The notes: a model not told the origin generated them from the sequence alone. A stretch of 64,000 nt of DNA from CAVYGM01 sp963768025 (GCA_963768025.1 CAVYGM010000037.1:1-64000), one strand, 5' to 3'; shown: positions 55,241 to 64,000, numbered from the stretch's first letter. Numbers and translations are program-made.

Positions 55241-57141
55241 GGTACCTTTTCGCTCGTTATTTCTTTCTTTTCGCGCTGCTGGCAGGGGCTACCGCCCAGG
55301 CGCAGGAGAAGATTATGTCGCGGCGTACCCAGGAACTATACCAAAACGCCCAGCAAGCCTGGAAAGAAAGGAAGCTCGAAAATGCACTCATCCTTTTTCA
55401 AAAATTAGCCGAAGTTGAACCAGGTTTGCCGGAGCCACATTTGAGGCTGGGACAGATCTACGAAATTCAGCGGCAAACCTCGCTGGCCAGGTACCACTAC
55501 CAAAGAGTGGTAGCGCTCAACCCCCCAACGCCCGAGGTAGCCGCCGCCTACCAATGGCTGGGGCGTGATACCTTTCAGCGCGAATGCTACGATTCGTCGG
55601 AAGTATACATGAACAAGGCCTTGTCCTTCTACCCAGAAAAATCAAACCTAGCCCGAATTACCAAAAAATGGATCGCCTCGGCCCAATTTGCCCAGAAGGC
55701 CCTAAAAAATCCCCTGAAAATCAGTAAAAGATCCCTGGGTGATACTGTGAATTTCCTGAAAGCTCAGTTTTTTCCGGTACTCACCGCTGACAACGAAACT
55801 CTGATCTTCACCGGCCTTACCCCCGAGCGGGATGAGAATATGTACGTTACCCAACGGAAGGGCAACGGATGGGATGTACCGGTTGAAATTTCGAAAAAAA
55901 TCAACTCCACCAACAACGAAGGTACCTGTACCATCTCGGCGGATGGCCGGACCCTCGTTTTTACCGCCTGCAACCGCCCGGATGGGTACGGTGGTTGTGA
56001 TTTGTACATAAGCCAAAAAGAAGGTAAGGACTGGCTAAGTCCCCAAAACTTGGGAAGTGTGGTCAATACCATGAACTGGGAGTCGCAACCTTCCTTGTCG
56101 GCGGATGGCAGTGTACTGTATTTTACCTCTGACCGTCCCGGTGGCATCGGGAGATCTGATATTTGGAAAAGCGTACGGGATAGTACCGGTACGTGGCTCA
56201 CCCCCAATAACCTGGGCGAGCCTATTAATACCCTTGACGAAGAGAATGCTCCCTTTATCCATGCCAACGGCCGAACGCTTTTTTACGCTTCCAATGGATT
56301 GCCGGGAATGGGTGGTTTTGACCTGTTTTTGTCCCAGCTGGCCGATACCGTATGGAGTGCGCCCGTGAATCTGGGGTACCCGATCAATTCCGTTGCCGAT
56401 CAGGTAGGACTATACATTGCCTCGGATGGCAAAAAAGCCTACTACACCGACGACCGGGCCGAGCCCCAGGGCAGAAGGGCCTCCCTCTACGAATTCGATA
56501 TCCCGGATACCTTGCAGCGGATGTTCGTGCCTACCCAGTATATCAAAGGTAAAGTGTATGACCAAGTCACCAGCGAACCGCTATCGGCGATCCTGGAACT
56601 GTACGATTTGAATACCCAGAAGCGGGTAGCCACGTTTTCTTCCCAACCCGCTACGGGCGACTATCTTGCTGTTCTGAATCAGAATAGTGAGCATGCCCTG
56701 TATGTGCAGAAGGAGGGCTATTTATTCAAAAGTATGACGTTTATGGCCAGTGATTCGATGCCATCCCTTCGGTTGGATATTCCCTTGGAAAAGGCTGAAA
56801 AAGACCGAACGGAGGTGCTCAATAATATCTTTTTCGCTACCGGTGCCTATGTCCTCGATGATAGATCAAAAGTAGAACTTCAAAAATTAGTAACCTTTTT
56901 GATCAATAACCCAACCCTGTCTATTGAGATAGCTGGACATACCGACGACGTGGGTGGTGAAAAAGAAAACTTGGACTTGTCAAGACTCCGGGCTCAGAAT
57001 GTGGCCGAATATTTGAGGAAATCGGGACTGCCGGAAACCCGGTTTCGAGCCGTGGGCTACGGGGAAACTAAGCCCAAGGTACCCAACACAACCGAAGAAA
57101 ATCGCCGTCTAAACCGAAGAATTGAATGGCGTATCAGGTGA
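55237..57141 (+). CDS. OmpA-family protein with TPR and PD40 (WD40-like) repeats
   Basis: Translation is placed at the GTG at 55237, which overlaps the queE stop as GTGA and starts a signal peptide (VRYLFARYFFLFALLAGATAQAQ). An upstream ATG at 55135 would leave the signal buried. The 634-residue protein has TPR repeats (about 35-130: AQQAWKERKLENALILFQKLAEVEPGLPEPHLRLGQIYE). A six-bladed PD40 propeller follows (about 170-430: FPVLTADNETLIFTG, TCTISADGRTLVFTAC, QPSLSADGSVLYFTSDRPGGIGRSDIW, PFIHANGRTLFYASNGLPGMGGFDLFLS). A carboxypeptidase-like beta domain comes next and a C-terminal OmpA domain (IEIAGHTDDVGG...NLDLSRLRAQNVAEYL). It probably bridges peptidoglycan and the outer membrane. Confidence 0.9.
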   Translation: MRYLFARYFFLFALLAGATAQAQEKIMSRRTQELYQNAQQAWKERKLENALILFQKLAEVEPGLPEPHLRLGQIYEIQRQTSLARYHYQRVVALNPPTPEVAAAYQWLGRDTFQRECYDSSEVYMNKALSFYPEKSNLARITKKWIASAQFAQKALKNPLKISKRSLGDTVNFLKAQFFPVLTADNETLIFTGLTPERDENMYVTQRKGNGWDVPVEISKKINSTNNEGTCTISADGRTLVFTACNRPDGYGGCDLYISQKEGKDWLSPQNLGSVVNTMNWESQPSLSADGSVLYFTSDRPGGIGRSDIWKSVRDSTGTWLTPNNLGEPINTLDEENAPFIHANGRTLFYASNGLPGMGGFDLFLSQLADTVWSAPVNLGYPINSVADQVGLYIASDGKKAYYTDDRAEPQGRRASLYEFDIPDTLQRMFVPTQYIKGKVYDQVTSEPLSAILELYDLNTQKRVATFSSQPATGDYLAVLNQNSEHALYVQKEGYLFKSMTFMASDSMPSLRLDIPLEKAEKDRTEVLNNIFFATGAYVLDDRSKVELQKLVTFLINNPTLSIEIAGHTDDVGGEKENLDLSRLRAQNVAEYLRKSGLPETRFRAVGYGETKPKVPNTTEENRRLNRRIEWRIR

Positions 57142-57147
57142 CGATTC

Positions 57148-57178
57148 TTGTGATTTTACGGGAAATGTTGCACTTTTG
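57148..57178 (+). promoter_or_regulatory. Promoter of trxB
   Basis: TTG at 57148-57150, a 20-nt spacer and CACTTTTG at 57171-57178 fit the Bacteroidota consensus with one mismatch. It lies about 65 nt before the trxB ATG. Confidence 0.55.
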
Positions 57179-57243
57179 TGGCCTGATTCTTGTTGAAAAA
57201 TTGCATAAATAAAACCAAACAAGATCAATATCACCAGACGTAT

Positions 57244-58203
57244 ATGACTCCTGAAAAAATAGAATGCCTGATCATCGGGTCAGGTCCCGCCGGTTATACG
57301 GCAGCAATATATGCCTCTAGGGCAGGCCTAAAGCCTGTACTTTACCAGGGCCCCCAACCGGGCGGACAGCTCACCATCACCACCGACGTCGAGAATTACC
57401 CAGGCTACGCTGATGGCATCGGTGGCCCTGAGATGATGATGGACTTTGAAAAGCAAGCCCGGCGCTTCGGGACCGATGTGCGCTACGGCTTGGCTACTGC
57501 GGTTCATTTTACTCCGCACGGACACAAAGTGACCATTGACGAAAAATTTGAGATTGAGGCTGATTCGGTCATAATTTCAACCGGCGCTTCGGCCAAATGG
57601 CTGGGACTCCCCGGCGAAGAACGACTGAACGGCAAGGGCGTTTCTGCCTGCGCCGTGTGCGATGGTTTCTTTTTTAGAGGGCAGGAAGTAGTGGTCGTGG
57701 GCGCGGGTGATACGGCGGCTGAGGAAGCAAGCTACCTGTCCAAACTTTGCCGTAAGGTATACGTCCTGGTTCGCCGCGACGAGATGCGGGCCTCCAAAAT
57801 CATGCAGAAACGACTGATGTCGCTCACTAACGTGGAGATCCTGTGGAATACCGAAACCTCCGAATTGGTTGGGGAAGATGAACTGAAGGAGGTAAGGGTG
57901 ATTAACAATCAAACCGGAAAGGAAAGAGTACTTGCGGTTGCGGGCTTTTTTGTGGCGATTGGGCATAAACCCAATACGGAAATATTCAAAGAGTACCTAG
58001 ACATGGATCCTGCCGGCTATATCCAAACGGTAAAAGGCAGTACCCGTACCAACATCCCGGGTGTTTTTGCCTGCGGGGATGCCCAGGACAATATTTACCG
58101 GCAGGCGGTTACGGCTGCGGGCACGGGCTGTATGGCCGCGCTCGACGCGGAGCGATACCTAGCCGAAAGAGCTTTGATGGCAGAAGAACAGGAAATATCT
58201 TAG
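57244..58203 (+). CDS. trxB: Thioredoxin-disulfide reductase
   Basis: TrxB uses NADPH to reduce thioredoxin. The ATG at 57244 (MTPEKIECLIIGSGPAGYTAA) is preferred to the upstream TTG. The 319-residue flavoprotein has the FAD loop GSGPAG at about 11-16, PGGQLTITTDVENYPGYADGIGGPEMM and the active-site CAVCDGFF at about 136-143. The NADPH loop VVVVGAGDTAAEEASYLSKLCRKVYVLVRRDEMRAS follows. NIPGVFACGDAQDNIYRQAVTAAGTGCMAALDAERYL is the second FAD block. It is intact and monocistronic-looking, with its own promoter, and is followed by an M23 gene. Confidence 0.97.
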   Translation: MTPEKIECLIIGSGPAGYTAAIYASRAGLKPVLYQGPQPGGQLTITTDVENYPGYADGIGGPEMMMDFEKQARRFGTDVRYGLATAVHFTPHGHKVTIDEKFEIEADSVIISTGASAKWLGLPGEERLNGKGVSACAVCDGFFFRGQEVVVVGAGDTAAEEASYLSKLCRKVYVLVRRDEMRASKIMQKRLMSLTNVEILWNTETSELVGEDELKEVRVINNQTGKERVLAVAGFFVAIGHKPNTEIFKEYLDMDPAGYIQTVKGSTRTNIPGVFACGDAQDNIYRQAVTAAGTGCMAALDAERYLAERALMAEEQEIS

Positions 58204-58250
58204 AAGAAAAAAAGTAACTTCTTTTTGACAATCCTTCTCACCTAAGAATT

Positions 58251-59330
58251 ATGAAAGGAAAACTAACTATATGCTTACTGGGGGCGATGTGCGCGCTAGC
58301 CGTGCAAAGTCAGGCGCAGGAGCGGGGGAAATTTCGAAAGAATCCGAAAATCAAACAAAATACCACCAACACCTACAATCCGAACTTTCCGACCACGGAG
58401 CCCCAGAAGGAACCCGAAGCGGAGTTTAAAGTACAAACTTCCAATCTGAGCTTCCAAAGTCAATTCGAACCTGCCAAACCACTCAACCCCGTGGTAAGCG
58501 AGGATACGAGCAGCCTTGACGAAGGAGAAAACGAGGTACTGGAGGTGGTTGATTCTATGCAGATTGGCGATGAATGGGTCAAGATTGCCGATTACTTTGT
58601 GATCTGGGATTCGCGCTCTATCAATCCCTACGGCATGGATCCCCTGGAATTTAACGAAAATATAGATCTGAAGCTATTCGATCCGGCCGAAAATCGCTTC
58701 TGGAACACCCCGGTGGAGGGCCCCAGGGTTACTTCAAATTTTGGCTTTCGCTGGGGTCGATGGCATACCGGCACCGACATTGACCTCGAAACCGGCGACC
58801 CTATCTACAGTACCTACGACGGCTTGGTGCGTATCGTAGGTTTCGATGGAAGCGGGTACGGGCGGTTCGTGATGGTGAGACATTATAACGGCCTCGAAAC
58901 ACTCTACGGGCACATGTCCAAGCCTCTGGTTGAATCAGGACAAATCGTAAAGGCGGGGGAAATACTGGGGCTAGGGGGCAGCACCGGCCGCAGCTCGGGC
59001 TCCCACCTGCACTATGAGAACCGGTATGAAGGCAACCCCTTTGATACCAAATACGTTTTTGATTGGGATAACCATCAACTCCGATCCGACCATTTCGTCC
59101 TTACGTCTAGTGTGTGGGATTATCGGCGTGGCGGTCGCCCATCCAAAAATGAATTTGAGGAAAGCGAAAAACCAGCGTATGTGCGCACCCTACTTTACCG
59201 GGTCAAATCCGGTGAAACACTTTCTTCAATCGCAGGACGTCATGGAACGACTGCCTCGGCTTTGGCTCGCAAGAATAGCATTTCCGTAAATTCAACCTTG
59301 CGAATTGGTCAAAAGATCCGCATCAAATAA
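58251..59330 (+). CDS. M23-family peptidoglycan metallopeptidase with LysM domain
   Basis: The 359-residue protein has a signal peptide (LTICLLGAMCALAVQSQAQ). An Asn/Thr/Pro-rich linker follows. The LytM-type M23 domain spans about 155-265: TSNFGFRWGRWHTGTDIDLETGDPIYSTYDGLVRIVG has the H and D zinc ligands in HTGTDID, and SSGSHLHYE has the HxH. YGRFVMVRHYNGLETLYGHMSKPLV and EILGLGGSTGRSSGSH are conserved. A C-terminal LysM (RVKSGETLSSIAGRHGTTASALARKNSI, about 315-358) anchors it to glycan. It probably cleaves peptide crosslinks or regulates amidases during growth. It lies 15 nt before bshB1. Confidence 0.92.
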   Translation: MKGKLTICLLGAMCALAVQSQAQERGKFRKNPKIKQNTTNTYNPNFPTTEPQKEPEAEFKVQTSNLSFQSQFEPAKPLNPVVSEDTSSLDEGENEVLEVVDSMQIGDEWVKIADYFVIWDSRSINPYGMDPLEFNENIDLKLFDPAENRFWNTPVEGPRVTSNFGFRWGRWHTGTDIDLETGDPIYSTYDGLVRIVGFDGSGYGRFVMVRHYNGLETLYGHMSKPLVESGQIVKAGEILGLGGSTGRSSGSHLHYENRYEGNPFDTKYVFDWDNHQLRSDHFVLTSSVWDYRRGGRPSKNEFEESEKPAYVRTLLYRVKSGETLSSIAGRHGTTASALARKNSISVNSTLRIGQKIRIK

Positions 59331-59345
59331 TCAACCCCTCTCTGC

Positions 59346-60071
59346 ATGAAACTCGACATTTTGGCCATTGCCGTTCATCCTGATGATGCCGAGTTGGCGT
59401 GTTCGGGCACTCTGATGGGCCAAATGGCTTTGGGGAAACAAGTAGGGATTCTGGATTTGACGAGCGGTGAATTGGGGACCCGCGGCACTCCCGAAGGACG
59501 GCTTATGGAAGCCGCCGAATCAGCCCGGATTATGGGGATTCCTGTAAGGGTGAATGCCGGGATGGCGGATGGATTTTTTAGAAATGATGAACTTCACCAA
59601 AAGAAACTCATTTCCTACATCCGTACCTACCGACCCGACATCGTTCTGGCCAACGCCGTGGATGATCGTCACCCCGATCACGGGAGGGCAGCCCAATTGA
59701 TCCTGGAAAGTTGCTTCTATTCGGGCTTACGCCAGATAAAAACCACGGATGCCGATGGCAATGCCCAGGAGGAATGGCGGCCACGCCAGGTTTTTCATTT
59801 TATCCAGGATAGGTACCTTGCACCTGATTTTGTCGTGGATATTACGCCTTTTTGGGAAAAGAAAAAACAAGCGATGCTGGCATTCAAAAGTCAGTTTTTT
59901 GTGCCGGAATACGACAGCAACGAGCCACAAAGCTATATTTCAAGTCCTGAATTCCTGAATTTTATCGAGGCTAGGGCCGAGGAAATGGGCCATGCCATCG
60001 GAGTTAAATACGGAGAAGGATTCACCACGCACCGAAAGCTGGGAGTTCGGGATCTATCCGTATTCATTTAA
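59346..60071 (+). CDS. bshB1: Bacillithiol biosynthesis deacetylase BshB1
   Basis: BshB1 removes the acetyl group from GlcNAc-malate in bacillithiol synthesis. The 241-residue protein starts LDILAIAVHPDDAELACSGTL, the HPDDAE zinc-binding motif of PIG-L deacetylases. It continues with VGILDLTSGELGTRGTPEGRLMEAAESARIMGI, then IVLANAVDDRHPDHGRAAQLILESCFYSGLR, where DRHPDHGRA supplies the third ligand. PRQVFHFIQDRYLAPDFVVDIT and FTTHRKLGVRDL match the BshB1 subtype. No other bsh gene is in the window. Its position 15 nt after the M23 gene suggests cotranscription. Confidence 0.93.
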   Translation: MKLDILAIAVHPDDAELACSGTLMGQMALGKQVGILDLTSGELGTRGTPEGRLMEAAESARIMGIPVRVNAGMADGFFRNDELHQKKLISYIRTYRPDIVLANAVDDRHPDHGRAAQLILESCFYSGLRQIKTTDADGNAQEEWRPRQVFHFIQDRYLAPDFVVDITPFWEKKKQAMLAFKSQFFVPEYDSNEPQSYISSPEFLNFIEARAEEMGHAIGVKYGEGFTTHRKLGVRDLSVFI

Positions 60072-60133
60072 AAGCTGTTTCAGGTATCCGAGCAAGAATT
60101 TTTCCCGATTGGTCAGATTCCTCTGGGCGAATT

Positions 60134-60781
60134 TCAAGGTGAAAGGCGTTCAATAGCCCAGGTAGTTTTCTCGGCATCCAGTTCGTAGGAGAGCCGATCG
60201 TGCAGCCGGTTGGGGCGCCCCTGCCAGAACTCAACTCGGTGCGGCAACACCCGGTACCCTCCCCAGTGCGGCGGTCGGGGAATATCCATCCCCTCAAATT
60301 TCTGTTCATAGGCCGCTAGTTTATCCACCAAAATTTCGCGGTTTGGCAGTACCTCGCTTTGGTTTGACACCCAGGCACCCAGTTGGCTACCTCGGGGACG
60401 AATGGCAAAATAGTCGTCGGATTCCTGCTGGGTTACGCGTTCAGCACGCCCTTCGATCCGAACTTGTCTCTCTAATTCTACCCAAAAAAATGTAAGCGAA
60501 ACATAGGGATTCACCTCCATATCCTGGCCTTTCTTACTATGGTAGTTTGTATAAAATAAAAACCCCTTCTCATCTAGTTCTTTCAGTAGCACAATGCGGC
60601 TACTGGGCCGATTATTTGCGTCTACGGTGCTGATATGCATGGCGTTGGGTTCCGGTAGACCGGAGGAAAGAGCCTCCTGAAACCAACGGTGGAATTGTTG
60701 CAAAGGATTGGGTAGAATATCTTTTTCGAGCAGTCCAAGGAGATTGTATTCTTTTCTTAAATCAGCAATATTTTTACTCAT
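60134..60781 (-). CDS. pdxH: Pyridoxamine 5'-phosphate oxidase
   Basis: PdxH makes pyridoxal 5'-phosphate from pyridoxamine or pyridoxine phosphate with FMN and oxygen. The ATG at 60781 (MSKNIADLRKEYNLLGLLEKDILPNPLQQF) is chosen. The 215-residue protein contains EPNAMHISTVDANNRPSSRIVLLKELDEKGFLFYTNYHSKKGQDMEVNPYVSLTFFWVELERQVRIEGRAERV. This includes the FMN-phosphate binding RIVLLK and NYxSKKG. The C-terminal WGGYRVLPHRVEFWQGRPNRLHDRL is the PdxH signature with the substrate-binding Arg residues. A TAAATTTG -7-like element at 60811-60818 (- strand) lies about 30 nt upstream, back to back with one for the DUF349 gene. Confidence 0.95.
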   Translation of the reverse strand: MSKNIADLRKEYNLLGLLEKDILPNPLQQFHRWFQEALSSGLPEPNAMHISTVDANNRPSSRIVLLKELDEKGFLFYTNYHSKKGQDMEVNPYVSLTFFWVELERQVRIEGRAERVTQQESDDYFAIRPRGSQLGAWVSNQSEVLPNREILVDKLAAYEQKFEGMDIPRPPHWGGYRVLPHRVEFWQGRPNRLHDRLSYELDAEKTTWAIERLSP

Positions 60782-60810
60782 GCAATGGGTGAAGTTGAAG
60801 GTTACTATCA

Positions 60811-60847
60811 CAAATTTAACCATTTCAGATAAAGATTGTTAATTTTG
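60811..60847. promoter_or_regulatory. Divergent -7-like elements between pdxH and the DUF349 gene
   Basis: TAAATTTG on the - strand (60811-60818) faces pdxH. TAATTTTG on the + strand (60840-60847) faces the DUF349 gene. Both match TAnnTTTG, but no clear -33 TTG could be assigned to either. Confidence 0.4.
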
Positions 60848-60857
60848 TATTCTGACG

Positions 60858-63309
60858 ATGTACGTAACAACCAATAAAATGGCTCAACAAGAACACGATG
60901 CGCTGAAAGGCAAGGATCAAAATCCATTGATACCAGCTGATGCGAATATCCCTGCAACGGGAGAAGAGGTAACTAAGGATATTCAGGATACAGTGGCAGA
61001 CCCGGCTTTTGCCGAAGAGGAAGCGCCATCGGCTGAGCCCACGGCTGGCCTCTCAGAGGTGGAACCGACCGGCGAAACCGAGGTAACCGAAACACTACCG
61101 GAGATGAAGGAGGAAACGCCCGTATCTATTTCTACCATGGAGGAAGAAGATCCCGAATTGCTTGACCAAGCCTATGAGCTCGCGGAAGCCGCCGCCGATC
61201 ATGAGGAGGTACCTTCGGTAGAACCCACATCCACCAGCAATAGTGAGGAAGGAGCCACCGAAGCCGAGTCAAATCCGGAACCAACGCTGGATGAAACGCC
61301 CGTTGCCATTTCGAATATTGAAGAGCCAGAAGTACTAAATAAAGCTTACGAACTTGCCGAGGCAGCCGCCGACCATGCGGACGAACCCGGTACAGCCGAT
61401 GAGCCAGAATCGGAAAAGTCAGTTGAGGCAGTTGCGTCCACGGAGTCAGCGGTTTCCGACAAGGTGGTGGATGACGAAACTACCCACGAGCCGGAGGAAG
61501 ACGACGAGGATGATAGCGACGAGACGGAGGATATTGACTACGGTCAGCTTTCCAGGGACGAGCTGATAGGGATCCTCGATACCGAAATAGAAGCCTTATC
61601 GGTAGCGCAGGTATCACCCGGACGTTTCAAAAAGTCGGATGGATTGGTTAAAGAAGTCCGGCCGGTTTTGGATCAGTTGAAAAGGAGTGAATACGAAAGT
61701 GCCCATAAAAAATACATAGCCGACACGGGCTCCGAGGAAGGCTTTGAATTCAAGCACGACGAAAAAACCAGGAGGCTTGAAGATCAAATCAAAGAAATCA
61801 AGAGCAAAAAGAAGGCGTTTTTTCAACACCTTGAAAAAAATAAGGACCAGAATTTTAATCTGAAAACTGAATTGCTGCAACGGCTTCGCGAACTGGTAGA
61901 TACGGACGAAAGTCACGAAACCGGCGCGGCCGACATGAAAAGTAGCTGGGAAGAGTTTAAAAAAATACAGGAACAGTGGAAGCAGGCGGGTAACGTATCC
62001 TCTCCCCATAATGGTACCCTTTGGGCAACGTATAATGCGCTGATTGACCGGTATTTCTCGAATCGGAACATCTATTTTGAACTAAAAGAACTGGACCGAA
62101 AGCGCAACTCCGAGCTCAAAATTGAGTTGTGCGAAAAAATCGAACATCTGGTGGCTACCCTTGAAAATCGGGCCATGTCACGAGAAGTCCTGAACGAAGG
62201 GAATCAGATTTTCGAGGACTACAAGCACGTTGGCCCGGCACCCCGTGAGGAGCAGGAAGCCCTGTGGCAACGCTTCAAAAAATCATTGGACGCCTTGTAC
62301 GATGCCCGTCGTGCCCAGTACGACGATCAGAAGAAGTCCATGGTGGAGGTATACCAGAACAAATCCAAGGTATACGAAGCCATCATTCCTTATACTACAT
62401 TTACCTCGGGTAGTATCAACGAATGGAATACCAAAACCAGGGAAATCATTGCCTATCAGGAAGCGTGGGTAGCTACCAAAGGCCCTATGCCTCGCGAGGA
62501 TGGTAAGCAATTGAGCAAAAAGTTCTGGGCAGCCCTCAAAACCTTTTTCAGTAACAAGGGAGAGTTTTTCAAGCAACTTGAATCGCGCCGGGAGGTCAAT
62601 CTCAAAGCCAAAATTGAGCTGTGCGAAGAGGTAGAAAAAATTGTTGAGCTGGGAGAAGACACTGCCGCCAATACCCAACGGGTGATAGAGTTGCAGAAAA
62701 AATGGAAGACCATCGGCCAAGTACCTGAGAAGTTCAAGGACTCCATTTACCTGCGTTTCAAGAAAGACGTGCGACGCGTATTTTGAGCAAAAGCGTTCTA
62801 AGAATAAGGATCAGGAAAAAGGCTTTGAAGAAAACCTGGCCGCAAAACAGGATTTGTGCACCCGGATCGAAAAAGCCGCCGCTGATCCGAAGGATTCCAC
62901 CCTATCACATCTCAACGATTTCAAGGAGGAATGGAGCAAGATAGGGTTTGTACCTCGAAAAGATATGCAGCCTATTCAGAAGCGCTATATTGCGGCAATC
63001 AATGACTACGTAAGCGCAATAGGCAAGCTTTCCAAAGGAGAGAGAGAACAGGTAGTGCTGGAAAGTGAAGTGGAACTCGTTAAAGAAGGTGAAACTAATC
63101 GGGGCCTTTATCGGAAGGAAAGCGATATTCGTCGGAAGGTAAGTCAGCTGGAAAACGATATTGCCCTATGGCAAAACAACATCGAGTTCTTCGCCAAGTC
63201 CAAAACATCGGACAAATTGAAAGCTACCTTTGAGGATAAAATACGGAAAGCAGCGGAGCAATTAGAAGAATTGAAACACCAACTGACTATTATTCAGGAG
63301 GCTATTTGA
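60858..63309 (+). pseudogene. DUF349-repeat protein with acidic N-terminal repeat region, one frameshift
   Basis: The first frame (60858 to about 62780) begins with a Glu/Pro/Thr-rich segment of about 240 residues with two copies of a PVSIS/PVAIS ... AYELAEAAADH unit. A series of DUF349 repeats follows: SSWEEFKKIQEQWKQAGNVSSPHNGTLWATYNALIDRYFSNRN, YKHVGPAPREEQEALWQRFKKSLD, KKFWAALKTFFSNKGEFFKQLESRREVNLKAKIELCEEVE and RVIELQKKWKTIGQVPEKFKDSIYLRFKK. The frame is lost near 62780. The rest (to 63309) has another DUF349 unit (FKEEWSKIGFVPRKDMQPIQKRYIAAINDY) and a coiled-coil tail. Total is about 817 codons. The function is unknown, although DUF349 proteins are common in Bacteroidota. The ATG 21 nt downstream (60879) is an alternative start. 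Confidence 0.78.
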
Positions 63310-63347
63310 TGATGAGGTTAATTGCCTGCAAATTTGTTAAAAATTAG

Positions 63348-63378
63348 TTGCTCAGTAAGATTCATCGTACTACTTTTG
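63348..63378 (+). promoter_or_regulatory. Promoter of the tRNA-Thr array
   Basis: TTG at 63348-63350, a 20-nt spacer and TACTTTTG at 63371-63378 match the Bacteroidota consensus exactly at TAnnTTTG. It lies about 50 nt before the first partial tRNA-Thr. Confidence 0.7.
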
Positions 63379-63431
63379 CACCACGATTTCAGAGAAAGGA
63401 AATCAACCTCCTTTCTCTGAATTTCAATAAA

Positions 63432-63514
63432 CCTCCATAGCTCCGCTGCGGTTCGTCGCACGATAGAGCAACTGACCGCGCGACGTCCGCTTGTAATCAG
63501 TAGGTCAGTTGGAG
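63432..63514 (+). pseudogene. Partial tRNA-Thr copy 1, hairpin insert in the D-arm and a second insert in the anticodon arm
   Basis: It contains the acceptor 5' strand CCTCCA, D-arm and anticodon arm with TGT but lacks the T-arm and 3' acceptor strand. A 15-nt insert at 63449-63463 reads CGGT then TCGT-CGC-ACGA, a 4-bp hairpin. A second, 14-nt GC-rich insert at about 63476-63489 splits the anticodon stem between CTGA and CTTG. Confidence 0.8.
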
Positions 63515-63525
63515 TAAGTAATTAA

Positions 63526-63577
63526 GCCTCCATAGCTCAGCTGCGGTTCGACGTATCGATAGAGCAACTGACTTGGA
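63526..63577 (+). pseudogene. Partial tRNA-Thr copy 2, hairpin insert in the D-arm
   Basis: It has the complete 5' acceptor strand GCCTCCA and D-arm but stops before the anticodon loop. A 16-nt insert at 63544-63559 reads CGGT then TCGA-CGTA-TCGA, a 4-bp hairpin at the same D-loop position as in copy 1. An A-rich linker leads to the intact gene. Confidence 0.8.
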
Positions 63578-63590
63578 GTACCAGAAAGAA

Positions 63591-63663
<73 letters not shown>

Positions 63664-63668
63664 CTTGA

Positions 63669-63699
63669 AAGCTCAAACCGAAAGGTTTGGGCTTTTTTT
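63669..63699 (+). terminator. tRNA-Thr terminator, first of three copies
   Basis: An 11-bp stem (AAGCTCAAACC with GGTTTGGGCTT, one G-T pair) and GAAA tetraloop are followed by T residues. The same unit recurs at about 63799-63828 (loop GCAA) and 63928-63957. Confidence 0.85.
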
Positions 63700-63700
63700 G

Positions 63701-63957
63701 TCAATAGGTAAAGCAATTAAGCGGAACGCCGCCCGCTTGTAATCAGTAGGTCGTTGCGGGGCGGCCCGTGCCGTTCGATCCCGACTGGGGGCTCTTGAAA
63801 GCTCAAACCGCAAGGTTTGGGCTTTTTTGTCAATAGGTAAAGCAATTGAGCGGAACGCCGCCCGCTTGTAATCAGTAGGTCGTTGCGGGGCGGCCCGTGC
63901 CGTTCGATCCCGACTGGGGGCTCTTGAAAGCTCAAACCGAAAGGTTTGGGCTTTTTT
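63701..63957 (+). repeat. Two 129-bp tandem units carrying partial tRNA-Thr plus terminator
   Basis: Units starting at 63701 and 63830 are nearly identical. Each carries a 5'-truncated tRNA-Thr (63707-63793 and 63836-63922). Each has a 15-nt insert in the anticodon stem (63721-63735; 63850-63864) that folds GCGG-AACG-CCGC, and a 16-nt insert in the T-stem (63757-63772; 63886-63901) that folds CGGG-GCGG-CCCG and then TGCC. Both end with a copy of the tRNA terminator. Confidence 0.8.
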
Positions 63958-64000
63958 GTAATCTGGTATAGCAGCTGACTTTTAAGGCATCAATCCCAAA
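63958..64000 (+). pseudogene. Degenerate tRNA-like fragment at the window edge
   Basis: CTGGTATAGCAGCTGACTTTTAAGGCATC resembles a D-arm/anticodon-arm segment with a TTT-like anticodon. It is cut by the window end, so identity (possibly Lys-type) is uncertain. Confidence 0.3.

Noticed and set aside
63717..63935. A 72-codon - strand frame with a repeated sequence
   Set aside because: It is the reverse translation of the two 129-bp tRNA-Thr/terminator repeats and has no coding features.

Overview
The window is a chromosomal segment from a member of the Bacteroidota, most likely order Cytophagales near Dyadobacter/Spirosoma relatives. The evidence is Bacteroidota-type promoters (TTG, about 20 nt, TAnnTTTG), a type IX secretion C-terminal sorting domain, a bacillithiol gene (bshB1), DUF5686/CarboxypepD_reg and BatA-type proteins, and a surface-lipoprotein-like signal (Cys followed by KKKEE). 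The placement rests on protein recognition only.

Layout. (1) 1-7.4 kb is a strikingly AT-rich surface-polysaccharide block on the + strand: a Wzy-like polymerase tail, several glycosyltransferases (GT2, GT11, GT4, a GNT-I-like one, WecG/TagA), and a decayed IS5-type transposase. Many of these genes carry frameshifts or in-frame stops. (2) 7.8-14.9 kb is GC-richer and continues the exopolysaccharide theme: rfbA and rfbD (both frameshifted), a polyprenyl glycosylphosphotransferase, an Ala-rich lipoprotein and two YjbH-like outer-membrane proteins. (3) 15-33 kb is mixed housekeeping and carbohydrate metabolism: a DUF5686 protein, 3-hydroxyacyl-CoA dehydrogenase, BNR protein, DUF885 peptidase-like protein, esterase, T9SS-secreted GH5, GT39, alcohol dehydrogenase, pgi, DinB and a VOC protein. 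(4) 33.2-39.4 kb is gltB-gltD, recognisable end to end but broken by many indels. (5) 39.7-52.8 kb is almost entirely - strand: rnz, STAS, purC, Bat-type TPR/VWA, tRNA-Ser/Pro/Arg, DUF202, gltA, amidohydrolase, miaA, a homing-endonuclease-like gene, pirin and mnmE. (6) 52.9-63.3 kb holds queE, an OmpA/TPR/PD40 protein, trxB, an M23 peptidase, bshB1, pdxH and a DUF349 protein. It ends in a tRNA-Thr array.

Two things stand out. First, mnmE is intact and in frame but carries about 190 extra residues between its G4 and G5 GTPase motifs. The insert encodes a complete DUF559 (Vsr-like) endonuclease domain and is bounded by GC-rich palindromes with a shared direct repeat, and it resembles a self-contained mobile element living inside an essential-type tRNA-modification gene. 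Second, the Pro, Arg and Thr tRNA genes are flanked by incomplete tRNA copies: 5' portions lie upstream and 3' portions downstream of the intact gene. Most of their arms are interrupted by 14-16 nt inserts, nearly all of which fold as a 4-bp mini-hairpin. The stem sequences differ but pairing is kept, and the T-arm inserts sit at the same tRNA position in different tRNA families.

Frameshifts are unevenly distributed. They are dense in 1-22 kb and in gltBD, and nearly absent in 23-33 kb and 39.7-62.7 kb. Reading frames usually resume with conserved protein sequence, so uncorrected sequencing indels are the simplest explanation for many of them. The in-frame stops and IS remnant in the AT-rich block suggest real decay there as well.
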